From: Rummeliibacillus suwonensis
GTDB taxonomy: Bacteria > Bacillota > Bacilli > Bacillales_A > Planococcaceae
Length of the DNA: 64,000 bases
Direction: 5' to 3'
NCBI RefSeq assembly: GCF_007896435.1
Contig: NZ_VCBL01000001.1
Span: 1,499,661 to 1,563,660 of the forward strand
The position numbers were made by a program, and so were the translations under genes. The notes under the pieces were generated by a model, which was given only the letters and a program-made list of their open reading frames with translations, was not told the origin of the DNA and searched no databases. Below, piece by piece: positions 16,987 through 25,692 of this stretch (within the stretch, counting starts at the first letter, position 1; each line of letters begins with the position of its first letter).

Positions 16987-17937
16987 TTAAATATTAAAAG
17001 GATTATTTTCGATTACTTGTTGAATTTCTTTGTCCTCAACATGCGTATAGATTTGCGTTGTGGATACATTGGAATGACCAAGTATTTGTTGAAGACTTCT
17101 AATATCAGCCCCGCTTTTGTACATCATTGTTGCGGAAGTATGTCTCAGTTTATGAGGTGTCAGTTTTTTCTTATTCAGACCAGATGTGCAGTTAATCTGC
17201 TTCACGATTTTAGCAACGCGTTGTCGAGTTAGTCTAGTCCCCTTTTGTGATAAAAACAATGCTGGATTTTGATCTGCCTCTTTTATATGGCTTCTTTCAT
17301 GTGTTAAATAGTTTGCTAAAGCGGATGTGCACGCGTTATTAAGGTACACGGTACGCTCTTTATCCCCTTTTCCCGTTACAGTTAAAAAATTTTCTTGAAT
17401 CGAATCCAAATTCAAATGACAAAGTTCACTGACACGGATTCCTAAATTCAAAAAGAACATCATCATGCAATAATCCCTGTAATGATGTGTTTTGGATTGA
17501 ATTCCTTTCAAAAATACTTTTGCTTCCTCAAAACTCAAATAGATGGGTTGACGTTTACTGATTTTTGGTGTTTCAAGATCTTCCGCAGGGTTTTCTTCTA
17601 TTAAGTGGCGTTTTGATTTCAAATATTTAAAAAATGATTTTAATGTTGCCACCTTGCGAGCTCTTGTAGAAGCGGAGTTATGTCGATTTTCCTCGCAATA
17701 CTCCAGAAATAGATACATATCCTCTAAAGCGATCGTTTTGAAAAAGGTAACATCCAATTTACTGATATCTATTTCTTCTATTTTTTCAAGTTCCAATTGC
17801 TGCTCAACTACTAGTAGAAACTTCAAAAATAATGTTAAATCATACTCATATTCATCGCGTGTTCGTTTTGATTTTCCCTTGATGGCGGTGAGATAAATAA
17901 GAAAATCGCGAAGAATTTTTGGCTTTTGCTGACTCAT
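16987..17937 (-). CDS. Tyrosine recombinase, XerC/XerD-like
   Basis: A 316-aa site-specific recombinase. The N-terminal SAM-like core-binding domain covers about residues 5-110 (FLIYLTAIKGKSKRTRDEYEYDL is its start, here shortened to LTAIKGKSKRTRDEYEYDL). The catalytic domain has Arg in LGIRVSELCHL, Lys in GKGDKERTV, HKLRH, the LGHSNVSTT His and the nucleophile Tyr in TQIYTHV, so the active site is complete. The ATG at 17937 is chosen because GGGAGAGGA lies nine bases upstream; earlier in-frame starts give a poorly conserved extension. It stands alone, with no attachment site or prophage genes around it. It could be an extra Xer-type resolvase or a relic integrase. Confidence 0.85.
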   Translation of the reverse strand: MSQQKPKILRDFLIYLTAIKGKSKRTRDEYEYDLTLFLKFLLVVEQQLELEKIEEIDISKLDVTFFKTIALEDMYLFLEYCEENRHNSASTRARKVATLKSFFKYLKSKRHLIEENPAEDLETPKISKRQPIYLSFEEAKVFLKGIQSKTHHYRDYCMMMFFLNLGIRVSELCHLNLDSIQENFLTVTGKGDKERTVYLNNACTSALANYLTHERSHIKEADQNPALFLSQKGTRLTRQRVAKIVKQINCTSGLNKKKLTPHKLRHTSATMMYKSGADIRSLQQILGHSNVSTTQIYTHVEDKEIQQVIENNPFNI

Positions 17938-18362
17938 ATGTATGTGTCCTCTCCCATATATGATCGACTTTTTCAAACGTATCATTTTATCTATTAAAAT
18001 TGGCATCATCAATAGGGGCTTTCATTTCAGATTGCCACTTTTGCAGTTGAATTATCTATTTTTGATCTTCATGTCTATTATTTTAACATAAAAAAGGTTC
18101 CCAAATTCATATTTGGGAACCTTTTTTATGTTTTAGAGAACCATTAAATGATGCATGTTAAATTCTTCGCTTGAAAAGATCGAATCCATAAAAATCAATC
18201 CTTGCTGTTTTTCACCTGCTCTTTTATTTAAAATTGCTTTTATCCCACCCTAATTCAAATAAACCCATAAAAAAGTTGATACAGATGGAATTCTAAAAAT
18301 AGCAGAAAATATTTGAATTGAATAGAAATATATTGTTTTAAGGAGAACAAAAATCAAATCAG
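17938..18362. other. Intergenic region with one terminator
   Basis: Between the convergent-spaced recombinase start and the MerR gene end, only the hairpin at 18089-18129 stands out. No ORF with a ribosome site was seen. Confidence 0.5.
18089..18129. terminator. Bidirectional intrinsic terminator
   Basis: AAAAAAGGTTCCCAAAT and ATTTGGGAACCTTTTTT form a near-perfect stem with T-runs on both strands. Confidence 0.85.
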
Positions 18363-19196
18363 TTATCCGTTTTCATCCTCCACTTGTATCATCATTTTGG
18401 TCACGTAGTTTTCTTCTCTGTTTACCGAAATTTCGTCTAATATATATTCTTCGTATGCGTAACCTTTCAGTTTTAAATGATGTTGTTCCATAAACTTAAA
18501 AATTTTAAAGTAGGATGATGCCATTTGCTTATCATCCCCCTTGTGATACCCAACTACATATTTTCCAGCAGGTTTTATAATCGTAGAAGCTTCAAGAAAA
18601 TGTTGAGGCATCATTGTGTATAAATAACTATAATTTTCAAATTGGTGCTGGAGCAATTCTTCTTTTGCAAGCATTGCCCCAATTGGATGGCCTATATATA
18701 ATTCATAGCTATTGCAAAGATTTATAAAGTCGGTAACGGCATTTAAATATTCTTTATCTGAAGCATCTAAAATAGAATGGCTAATGAACAATACGCTTTC
18801 ATCCATTTCTTCAATTCTTATATCCTCAATATCTATATGCAACGCTTGTTGAATATTAGCTATTTTCGTTTCGACAATCGTTTTTGTATGATTCAATTTA
18901 CGTATTTTATGATCGATTTGAGTTAATTGATGCTGCAGAAGTTGAATTGCTTCTTTTGGTGTTTTATTTGTTAAAAAGTCTCGAATTTCTTTTAATGGCA
19001 TATTTAGATCTTTTAACAATTCGATCACGATGAAAATTTCATATTGTTGATACGAATAATAGCGATACCCGTTTTCTAATTTGACCTCAGGCTTGAGCAA
19101 CCCGATATCGTCATAATGAAATAATGTTTGCTTTTTAACATGGCATATTTTTGCGAATTCTCCAGTTGTAAAGTATTTATGCGAAATTTCATTCAT
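18363..19196 (-). CDS. MerR-family regulator with C-terminal effector domain (BmrR-like)
   Basis: A 277-aa regulator. Residues 8-75 form a MerR winged helix (YFTTGEFAKICHVKKQTLFHYDDIGLL in part: TTGEFAKICHVKKQTLFHYD, then ENGYRYYSYQQYE). A coiled coil follows (about 80-120), then a GyrI-like ligand-binding domain (about 130-277), as in BmrR-type drug sensors. It is divergent from a MATE exporter gene, and the promoter between them has MerR-like dyad symmetry, so it probably activates that pump on binding a toxic compound. The ATG at 19196 has GAGG eight bases upstream, which is better than the GTG three codons earlier. No metal-binding cysteine cluster is seen, so a metal sensor is unlikely. 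Confidence 0.85.
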   Translation of the reverse strand: MNEISHKYFTTGEFAKICHVKKQTLFHYDDIGLLKPEVKLENGYRYYSYQQYEIFIVIELLKDLNMPLKEIRDFLTNKTPKEAIQLLQHQLTQIDHKIRKLNHTKTIVETKIANIQQALHIDIEDIRIEEMDESVLFISHSILDASDKEYLNAVTDFINLCNSYELYIGHPIGAMLAKEELLQHQFENYSYLYTMMPQHFLEASTIIKPAGKYVVGYHKGDDKQMASSYFKIFKFMEQHHLKLKGYAYEEYILDEISVNREENYVTKMMIQVEDENG

Positions 19197-19230
19197 TTTG
19201 TTCACCTCAAAGAAACTTTTTATATCCTAG

Positions 19231-19259
19231 TTGACTATATGGTTACCGTATACTATAGA
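19231..19259 (+). promoter_or_regulatory. MATE promoter with MerR-type dyad
   Basis: TTGACT (19231-19236), a 17-base spacer and TATAGA (19254-19259). The spacer has a dyad centred on GGTTACC (TATGGTTACCGTA). MerR regulators typically bind such dyads between -35 and -10, often with 19-20-base spacers; here the spacing is 17 by this reading. Confidence 0.6.
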
Positions 19260-19316
19260 ATGATGGAAGACTTACTGTTTAATGAAAGGGCGTGTTGCTC
19301 CGATTTGGAGAATATG

Positions 19317-20690
19317 ATGACTGAAACAACTACAAAATTGCAGGAAACGCCAATCCATCAATTATTTTTATCGTATTTATTTCCATCATTATTAGGCATG
19401 GTTTTAATGTCTGTCAATATTTTAGTAGATGGAATTTTTGTTAGTAATGGTGTCGGGACCTTAGCACTTGCTGGCGTCAATATAGCTGTCCCTATCTTTT
19501 CTATTTTACTTTCCATTTCTTTATGGATTGGTATGGGAGGAGCAACACTCTACTCGATTGAAATGGGTAAAGGCAATATTACTAGGGCTAGATCTATTTT
19601 TACACAAAGTGTGATAATGACCATTTCCATTGTTGGCGTGTTAGTGATTATTTGCCTATGGAAGCAGGAACAGATTGCTTATTTATTCGGCGCCAGTTCC
19701 AAAGTATTGCCATATGTTGAAGATTATTTGCATATCATTTTACTTTTTGGTCTTGTCTATGTATTAGAAAATATCTTCAGTATTTTTGTACGAAATGATG
19801 GTAGTCCCAAGTTAGCTATGGTGGGCTTGATCTTAACCTCAGTGCTGAATATTATCCTCAATTATCTCTTTATTTTTCAAATGCATATGGGGATTAAAGG
19901 TGCGGCCTATGCAACTGCCCTTTCAACTGTCGCTGGATTGTGCGTACTTGTATCACACTTTTTCACTCAGAAAAATAATTTAAAATTTATTCATTTTCAT
20001 TTTGATGTAAAAACATGCTTAGAAATACTGAAAATAGGTTCACCAAGCTTTATAACAGAAGGTTCGGCAGCAATTGCGGTAGTTGGTTTTAACATTGCGT
20101 TTAGCCATTTTGTTGGAGAAATTGGTGTTACTTCTTATGCCATTGTAAACTATTTACATGCTGTATTTATCATGATTTTTATTGGCATCGGCTCAGCCAT
20201 TCAGCCAATCGTTAGTTTTAATTATGGTGCTCAATTGAATGAACGGTTGAAAAAAGTATTGCAACTAGGCATCAAAACAGGCCTCATTTTCGGTCTAGTC
20301 GTTTTCTTAATGGGTTGGTTATTAAAGGACCAACTCATTTCCCTTTTTGCTGTAACAGATCCATCTGTGATCGATTATACAAAAGAAGGGATTGACTTAT
20401 TTTTTATTGGCTATTTATTTTTAAGTTATAATTTGATACAAGCAGAATTTTATCAATCCATTAAGAAAATACGATTGTCCATGATCATTATTGTGATGCG
20501 TAGTTTACTATTCTTTTTACCGTTATTATATTTTTTACCATTAGTGTTGAGTAGTAACTATATTTGGCTGGCTTTCCCGATAGCAGAAGGGGCAACATCA
20601 CTGGTTATTATACTCTTTAAATGGTTAGAAAAAACGTGGCATACAACGGAAGATGCCACGATTGAAAAAGATCATTCTGTCGTAAGATAA
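19317..20690 (+). CDS. MATE family multidrug exporter
   Basis: A 457-aa multidrug and toxin extrusion protein with twelve predicted helices in two homologous halves. N-terminal family features include PSLLGMVLMSVNILVDGIFV and LALAGVNIAVPIFSI; the second half shows GSPSFITEGSAAIAVVGFN and GIGSAIQPIVSFNYGAQ. It resembles MepA-type Gram-positive pumps that export cationic drugs in exchange for sodium or protons. Start choice: GGAG lies six bases before the ATG at 19317; the open frame extends upstream across the promoter and cannot be coding there. The divergent MerR-type gene is the likely activator. The stop codon TAA is shared with the first bases of the structured repeat at 20687. Confidence 0.88.
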   Translation: MTETTTKLQETPIHQLFLSYLFPSLLGMVLMSVNILVDGIFVSNGVGTLALAGVNIAVPIFSILLSISLWIGMGGATLYSIEMGKGNITRARSIFTQSVIMTISIVGVLVIICLWKQEQIAYLFGASSKVLPYVEDYLHIILLFGLVYVLENIFSIFVRNDGSPKLAMVGLILTSVLNIILNYLFIFQMHMGIKGAAYATALSTVAGLCVLVSHFFTQKNNLKFIHFHFDVKTCLEILKIGSPSFITEGSAAIAVVGFNIAFSHFVGEIGVTSYAIVNYLHAVFIMIFIGIGSAIQPIVSFNYGAQLNERLKKVLQLGIKTGLIFGLVVFLMGWLLKDQLISLFAVTDPSVIDYTKEGIDLFFIGYLFLSYNLIQAEFYQSIKKIRLSMIIIVMRSLLFFLPLLYFLPLVLSSNYIWLAFPIAEGATSLVIILFKWLEKTWHTTEDATIEKDHSVVR

Positions 20691-20903
20691 AGTGAAACTC
20701 CATCAGGGGGGGTTTTCTTCATCCCCCGCTGAAATAGAGGAACTCAGGTTAAGAACGCCACGTCCTGTGGCAACACCTGAGGGACCAACATCTTGTTGGC
20801 CCGAATCAATTGGACTTTTACGGGCACTTCATCCCACATGTATCTCTCTCGTTTCTTTCTAAATCTTGAGATGGGGGTCTTACTGCCCGTTAAAGCGGGA
20901 TAA
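20687..20903 (+). repeat. Structured repeat family, copy R1
   Basis: Begins ATAAAGTGAAAC at the MATE stop codon and ends GCGGGATAA. Predicted stems: CTCAGGT/ACCTGAG enclosing GCCAC/GTGGC; CCAACA/TGTTGG; a partial long stem closed by GGGCA/TGCCC; and CCCG/CGGG at the end. Related copies: 20974, 27190, 36177 and shorter pieces at 12877 and 49735. No convincing coding sequence. Copies R1 and R2 fill most of the gene-free stretch 20691-21257. Confidence 0.8.
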
Positions 20904-20973
20904 GGGGAGTCTATTAATTTTATACAACGCAATAGGCTTCCAAAATGTTGCTATTTAGGAGCAATTTATACTT

Positions 20974-21156
20974 ATAAAGTGACACTTTCCACTCCTACTA
21001 AAATAGAGGAACTCAGGTTAAAAGCGCTATATCCTGTGGCAACACCTGAGGGACCAACATCTTGTTGGCCCGAATCAATCGGGTACATCCGGCAGTTGTT
21101 CTCTCTCCTGCCTTCTTAATTTTGGATACGTATTATTGCCCGTTCATGCGGGATAA
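20974..21156 (+). repeat. Structured repeat family, copy R2 (diverged)
   Basis: Same order as R1 and only 70 bases after it, in tandem orientation. The first inner stem is GCTAT/GTGGC, which still pairs through G-U wobbles. The third long stem is degraded and the element is about 35 bases shorter. The end hairpin CCCG/CGGG remains. Confidence 0.7.
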
Positions 21157-21257
21157 AAATCCACTATTCGCCTAAATCCTGAATAGTGGATTTTTACTTA
21201 AAAGAGAAGATAATGTCCATTAAATAGAAAAATAATTATTTTTTTGTTCAAAAAATG

Positions 21258-21315
21258 TTGCTATTTTTGTCAAATTTGAATATGATTATTTTAAGAGTTT
21301 GAAAGCACTTTCAAA
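21258..21315 (+). promoter_or_regulatory. Promoter with CcpA cre-like site for the acetate-type symporter
   Basis: TTGCTA (21258-21263), a 17-base spacer and TATGAT (21281-21286). A palindromic cre-like site TTTGAAAGCACTTTCAAA (21298-21315) follows just after the expected transcription start. CcpA bound here should repress the operon when preferred sugars are present. Confidence 0.75.
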
Positions 21316-21344
21316 CTCACCAATTAGGCAAAGGGGGATTTTAT

Positions 21345-21749
21345 ATGAATTCAGATCTTTCAAGTACGGTAGAAGAAAATCAAACAGCCGCTCGCGATCA
21401 TGTACTAAATCGGTTTTCTAAGGGGAGGAAAGCTGATTTTACTGCAGAAGAGTATGTTAATATTTCTGAAAGTTCAGAATTTAATACGTTGGTAAAAAAG
21501 AAAAGTGGATTTATTGTACCAGTGGCTATTTTGTTTTTAGCATTATATATTCTACTTCCCATCTTCACCTCTTTTACTTCCATTTTAGATGGTAAAGCTT
21601 TTGGTGATATTACATGGGTATGGATCTACTCATTAGGTCTTTTTATCATGACATGGTTTTTATGTATGACTTATGTTAGAAAAGCGGCATCATTTGATGA
21701 AAATGCACAGCAAATAATCGACAAGGCTAAGGATGGTGGATATGAATGA
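21345..21749 (+). CDS. DUF485 membrane protein, symporter partner
   Basis: A 134-aa protein. The N-terminal half is soluble and charged; the DUF485 part (about residues 45-125) has two hydrophobic helices (GFIVPVAILFLALYILLPIF and WVWIYSLGLFIMTWFLCM) and the loop LVKKKSGF before the first. DUF485 proteins are encoded directly upstream of acetate-type sodium:solute symporters (YjcH-ActP arrangement) and probably help the symporter; the mechanism is unknown. Its stop overlaps the start of the symporter gene by 4 bases. AAGGGGGA precedes the ATG. The N-terminal extension of about 45 residues is longer than in the E. coli partner YjcH. Confidence 0.85.
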   Translation: MNSDLSSTVEENQTAARDHVLNRFSKGRKADFTAEEYVNISESSEFNTLVKKKSGFIVPVAILFLALYILLPIFTSFTSILDGKAFGDITWVWIYSLGLFIMTWFLCMTYVRKAASFDENAQQIIDKAKDGGYE

Positions 21750-23278
21750 GTACAGTTGGCGTATTTTTCTTTGTTGCAATTGTAGCTTTAACGTTAATCG
21801 TGACATATATTGCTTCAAAACGTACAAATTCTGCAAGTGAGTTTTATACGGCAGGTGGTGGTTTAACTGGTTGGCAAAACGGCATCGCCATTGCGGGCGA
21901 CTATTTATCAGCTGCCTCCTTCTTAGGGATCGCTGGTGCCATTGCATTATTTGGATTTGATGGTTTCTTCTATAGCATTGGCTATTTAGTCGCTTATTTA
22001 GTTGTTCTATATATTGTAGCAGAACCATTGCGAAATCTTGGACGTTACACTTTGGCGGATATGATCACAGCACGGTTTGATCAGAAAAAAGTTCGTGGGA
22101 CTGCAGCAGTTAGCTCGATTGTGATTGTATTATTTTATATGATTGCACAATTAGTTGGTGCAGGTGCACTTATTCAATTATTATTAGGTATTCCTTATTG
22201 GGTAGCCGTTTTAATCGTTGGTGTGATGATGACGATTTACGTTCTTTGGGGAGGTATGGCTGCAACAAGCTGGGTACAAATTATTAAAGCTATCTTATTA
22301 ATGATCGGGACTGTTATTATTTCTTTCCTTGTCCTTTTAAAATTTAATTTCAATATTTTAGAAATGTTCACATCTGTCAAAACAGCTACTTCACATGGAG
22401 AAGCCTACTTAAATGCAGGTGTAAAATACACGAATGGTTGGGATACAGTATCCATGATGATTGCATTAGTACTTGGGACTGCTGGACTTCCCCATATTTT
22501 AATGCGCTTCTTTACTGTGAAAGATGCAAAAACGGCTCGTAGCTCAGTTGTTACAGCCACTTGGATTGTTGGTATCTTCTATATTTTAACGATTTTCTTA
22601 GGCTTTGGTGCAGCTAAATTTGTGGGAGCTGAAAAAATCGTTGCCGCTAATGCTGCTGGAAACATGGCTGCCCCTCTGCTTGCAGAAGCATTGGGTGGAG
22701 ATTTCCTTATGTCATTTGTATGTGCCGTTGCCTTTGCGACGATTCTTGCGGTAGTAGCGGGACTTGTGTTATCAGGCGCTTCAGCATTTGCTCATGATAT
22801 TTATGGTCAGATTATTAAAAAAGGAAATGTTACTGAGAAGCAACAAATGAAAGCAGCTCGTTGGGCATCACTTGGTGTAGCCGTATTTTCGATTATTTTA
22901 GCGTTGGGGGCTCAAACTTTAAATGTTGCTTTCCTCGTTTCACTTGCATTTTGTATTGCTGCAAGTGCGAATTTGCCAGTCATTATTTATACCATCTACT
23001 ATAAAAAATTTAATACGACAGGTGCAGTAGCTGCAATGGCAACAGGCTTGATCACTGCGGTAGTTCTTGTCATTTTAAGTCCGAATATTTGGAGCCCAGA
23101 AGGTACTGCTATCCTAACAGGTACGCCATTGTTCCCATTGACCAATCCAGCGATTATTTCTGTACCACTTGGATTTTTAGCAGGATGGATCGGTTCATTA
23201 GTTGGGGAAAAAGCAGATGCGAAGAAATATGCCGAAGTGAAAGTAAAGGCAACAATCGGATTGAAGAATAATTTATAA
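21746..23278 (+). CDS. actP: Cation/acetate-type symporter (ActP family)
   Basis: A 510-aa sodium:solute symporter with about 13 helices. The N-terminal segment SASEFYTAGGGLTGWQNGIA and GDYLSAASFLGIAGAIAL are typical of the ActP/MctC subgroup that imports acetate and other short monocarboxylates. Further landmarks are ADMITARFDQKKVRG, GLPHILMRFFTVKDAKTAR and VLSGASAFAHDIYGQI. It is coupled to the DUF485 gene and controlled by the promoter with a cre-like site, fitting use of acetate once glucose is gone. The exact substrate (acetate, propionate, pyruvate, lactate) cannot be fixed from sequence. Confidence 0.88.
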   Translation: MSTVGVFFFVAIVALTLIVTYIASKRTNSASEFYTAGGGLTGWQNGIAIAGDYLSAASFLGIAGAIALFGFDGFFYSIGYLVAYLVVLYIVAEPLRNLGRYTLADMITARFDQKKVRGTAAVSSIVIVLFYMIAQLVGAGALIQLLLGIPYWVAVLIVGVMMTIYVLWGGMAATSWVQIIKAILLMIGTVIISFLVLLKFNFNILEMFTSVKTATSHGEAYLNAGVKYTNGWDTVSMMIALVLGTAGLPHILMRFFTVKDAKTARSSVVTATWIVGIFYILTIFLGFGAAKFVGAEKIVAANAAGNMAAPLLAEALGGDFLMSFVCAVAFATILAVVAGLVLSGASAFAHDIYGQIIKKGNVTEKQQMKAARWASLGVAVFSIILALGAQTLNVAFLVSLAFCIAASANLPVIIYTIYYKKFNTTGAVAAMATGLITAVVLVILSPNIWSPEGTAILTGTPLFPLTNPAIISVPLGFLAGWIGSLVGEKADAKKYAEVKVKATIGLKNNL

Positions 23279-23291
23279 AGTGGTTTTAGCG

Positions 23292-23330
23292 AATTTGCTC
23301 ATTCTATTTCAAGAATGAGCAAATTTTTTA
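23292..23330 (+). terminator. Terminator of the symporter operon
   Basis: TTTGCTCATTC and GAATGAGCAAA pair around an eight-base loop and are followed by TTTTTT. Confidence 0.85.
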
Positions 23331-23533
23331 TGTAATCCACAATTTTGTCTCAAATCGTGTGAAAGGCTGTAGGACAAGTGCTGAGATATACAAGCCCCAT
23401 CTTTTCAACTAACGTACAATAATAAATGAAGAAACTTGTTGATTTGAAATAGTTGTACTGTTTATAAAAAAGATGTACTGAAATTAATTATGCTCTGTTC
23501 TTGCACTAACGGAGCAGGTTACTCTGTAAGGAT

Positions 23534-23562
23534 TTGTGAAAAAATATACAAAATGTTACAAT
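23534..23562 (+). promoter_or_regulatory. Promoter of the 57-aa membrane protein gene
   Basis: TTGTGA (23534-23539), a 17-base spacer and TACAAT (23557-23562), about 70 bases before the start codon. The rest of the gap 23331-23533 shows nothing recognisable. Confidence 0.6.
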
Positions 23563-23632
23563 TAAAGTGGTTTAGCCTTCATACAAAAAAGGGGTAAACA
23601 ATGAATTATAGTGTCTTTCGGAGGTGAGTGTT

Positions 23633-23806
23633 TTGTCCATCGGAATTCTTGCCCTTGTAACTATGGCTGTATGGATCATACAAATTTATGAATTCATTAA
23701 ACATGAAGAAAAACAAGACAATAGAAAAACAATATTATTAACTTCTTTTGGTTGCTTGTTAACAACAATTTTGACCATCCATCTTATTCAAAATTTCATC
23801 GCTTAA
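23633..23806 (+). CDS. Small membrane protein, unknown function
   Basis: About 57 aa with two hydrophobic helices: near residues 3-21 (IGILALVTMAVWIIQIYEF) and 36-56 (TSFGCLLTTILTIHLIQNFI). A charged loop KHEEKQDNRK joins them. GGAGG lies eight bases before a TTG at 23633, the likely start; a GTG three codons upstream sits inside the ribosome site. A promoter at 23534 and a terminator at 23820 frame it as a single-gene transcript. I do not recognise the family. Small two-helix proteins of this kind are often regulators of membrane complexes, but nothing here names a partner. Confidence 0.65.
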   Translation: MSIGILALVTMAVWIIQIYEFIKHEEKQDNRKTILLTSFGCLLTTILTIHLIQNFIA

Positions 23807-23819
23807 AAGAATTACAGCA

Positions 23820-23842
23820 GCTCCTAATTAAGGAGCCTTTTT
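23820..23842 (+). terminator. Terminator of the small membrane protein gene
   Basis: GCTCCTAATTAAGGAGC followed by CTTTTTA. Confidence 0.75.
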
Positions 23843-23914
23843 ATCGTTCAATTTATGGATATCACGAATAAGTAATATTAAAATAATCAAACTTTTTTAT
23901 AAAATTTCATACTT

Positions 23915-24175
23915 GAATCAATTTTAAATCATTTTCTTCTTAAAAAATACGAACATTTGATAATAACTAATTTTGATAGTCGTGGAGCGGAGGACGGCGA
24001 CTCCTACGGGAAAAGCTTGAGCTGAAAGCCCCGCAGGAACGTAGTGACGAGGAGATTGAAGCCAAGCCCGTGGAAAGCGCCGTCTGGAGCGGAACAAAAT
24101 TTCTGAATATTAATGCTCATATAGATATACAACATTCGTATTTTTTATCTGAATTTTACATTATGAAATTGATTC
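23915..24175 (+). repeat. MITE-like repeat, copy 2
   Basis: 261 bp, nearly identical to copy 1 through the GC-rich core. The left end GAATCAATTT and the right end TTATGAAATTGATTC are inverted repeats, with a few changes in the left arm. A 4-bp direct repeat ACTT flanks it (23911-23914 and 24176-24179), as expected for a target-site duplication. It fills most of the gene-free stretch 23843-24418. Confidence 0.85.
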
Positions 24176-24190
24176 ACTTAGTTAAAAAGA

Positions 24191-24233
24191 GAAACTCTAT
24201 TTTGATCAATCTTTTTTCAAAATGGAGTTTTTA
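24191..24233 (+). terminator. Hairpin with T-run between the MITE and the next gene
   Basis: AACTC plus ATTTTGA pair with TCAAAAT plus GGAGTT, followed by TTTT. There is no gene directly upstream, so it may belong to the end of an older transcript. Confidence 0.5.
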
Positions 24234-24418
24234 CGTTTGCTTTTAAATAAGGATCAAAACACATTTTTAATCACCCTTTATTACCAAGCTATAAAACTCT
24301 CCTCTGTGTGAAGTTTCACTTGAAAACATCCCATCCATTCTTCTATTTTTTTGCAAATCCTTTTCTTTCTATTCACGAATCTGTCATAATATAAGTGTAA
24401 TATAGAAAGGATATAGTG

Positions 24419-25504
24419 ATGAATAAAAGTAATATAAAAATGATAGCAAGAACCGCGCTTGTTGGTTTAGTTGGAGCCATTCTTTTTAAACTGATTCATA
24501 TACCGGTCCCCTATTTACTTGGACCAATGATAGCCATCTTACTCGCAAATCGAATTTTCCATTTTGACATGTATTGGCCAAAACAAATCCAATCTGCAGG
24601 ATTAATCGTTATTGGTTATTCTCTTGGTATTGCATTTAATGAAGAGGTCTTAAAAGCTATGCTTCTAGATATACCTATGATGCTATTAGTGACGACCTTT
24701 TTATGTGCCTTCAGCTGTCTTTTTGCTTTTCTTATTTCAAAATATGGGAAAATCGATTATCCAACTGCTTTAACAAGTAGCGTACCAGGTGGATTAACAC
24801 AAATTATAGCATTTGCTCAAGATATGAAAGGAGTCAACTTATCGACAGTTACTTTCTTTCACACAATCCGTGTCATTATGATCGTTATATTAGTTCCATT
24901 TATTGTGCACTTGCCATTCTTACAACCAAGCAGCAAGGCAAAGTCAACTGATATGCATACGGTTTTAGGAACGCTCAGTTGGTCTCATTTTCTTATTTAT
25001 ATGGTATTATGTACAATCGCTGCCCTTATAGGCAGAAAAATAAAGCTGCCAGCTGCTTATTTACTTGGTCCGTTGATCATCACCGTTTTGTGTAATCTGA
25101 CTTTCATACGTGCCTCTTCAATGCCGCCGGGATTATTAAATATAAGTCAGTTTGTTGTTGGGATACATATTGGTCTACTTCTACATCCAGAATCATTGAA
25201 GAATAAAAAACAACAACTTTTCTTTGCTTTTTTAAGTAGTATCATCTTGATTTTTATTGCCTTTGTTTTGAGTATTGTCATTATGAAGTATTTGGAACAT
25301 ACCTCTATTATTACAGGCTTTTTAAGCTTGGCACCTGGTGGGATGGATCAAATGGGCATTATCGGTCATGAAGTTCATGCGGATGTAGCAACGATTACGA
25401 TTTACCAGTTATTTAGAATTCTCTATATCTACATTTTGATCCCGCCTTTACTAACCATTGTGAATAAACGATTTCATAGAGAAACTGATAATGATAAAGA
25501 TTAG
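24419..25504 (+). CDS. AbrB-family integral membrane protein (duplicated AbrB domain)
   Basis: A 361-aa membrane protein made of two homologous halves of about five helices each. Both halves carry the repeat IP.PYLLGP / LPAAYLLGPLIIT, and both end with an SxxPGG-type motif (SSVPGGLTQI near residue 122; LAPGGMDQMG near 303). This is the AbrB/AIS membrane family (PF05145-like), sometimes mislabelled ammonia monooxygenase; it is unrelated to the DNA-binding AbrB of B. subtilis. Members are suspected transporters or regulators, but the function is not established. The ATG at 24419 has AGG eight bases upstream. It is a single-gene unit ended by the terminator at 25550. Confidence 0.8.
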   Translation: MNKSNIKMIARTALVGLVGAILFKLIHIPVPYLLGPMIAILLANRIFHFDMYWPKQIQSAGLIVIGYSLGIAFNEEVLKAMLLDIPMMLLVTTFLCAFSCLFAFLISKYGKIDYPTALTSSVPGGLTQIIAFAQDMKGVNLSTVTFFHTIRVIMIVILVPFIVHLPFLQPSSKAKSTDMHTVLGTLSWSHFLIYMVLCTIAALIGRKIKLPAAYLLGPLIITVLCNLTFIRASSMPPGLLNISQFVVGIHIGLLLHPESLKNKKQQLFFAFLSSIILIFIAFVLSIVIMKYLEHTSIITGFLSLAPGGMDQMGIIGHEVHADVATITIYQLFRILYIYILIPPLLTIVNKRFHRETDNDKD

Positions 25505-25549
25505 AAACTATAGCAACTCAGATGATACGTTTGGATACAACTTTAAGTA

Positions 25550-25600
25550 AAAAGAGAGAGATAAAAGGGATACGGTCCCATTTTATCTCTCTCTTTTATT
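25550..25600. terminator. Strong terminator
   Basis: AAAGAGAGAGATAAAA and TTTTATCTCTCTCTTT pair, with GGG/CCC closing the inner part, followed by TATTG. Good T-runs exist on both strands, so it can also end the convergent MocR gene. Confidence 0.85.
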
Positions 25601-25692
25601 GTACGATAACAGGCGTGTAAATCAGCGAATACCTAATATTTTTATGTGTATAATTGGATAATCAACATGCCTAGTATGATGATAAAAGTGCA

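Noticed and set aside
20744..20932. 62-codon minus-strand frame
   Set aside because: It lies inside structured repeat R1, has no ribosome site, and the frame is not kept in the other copies.
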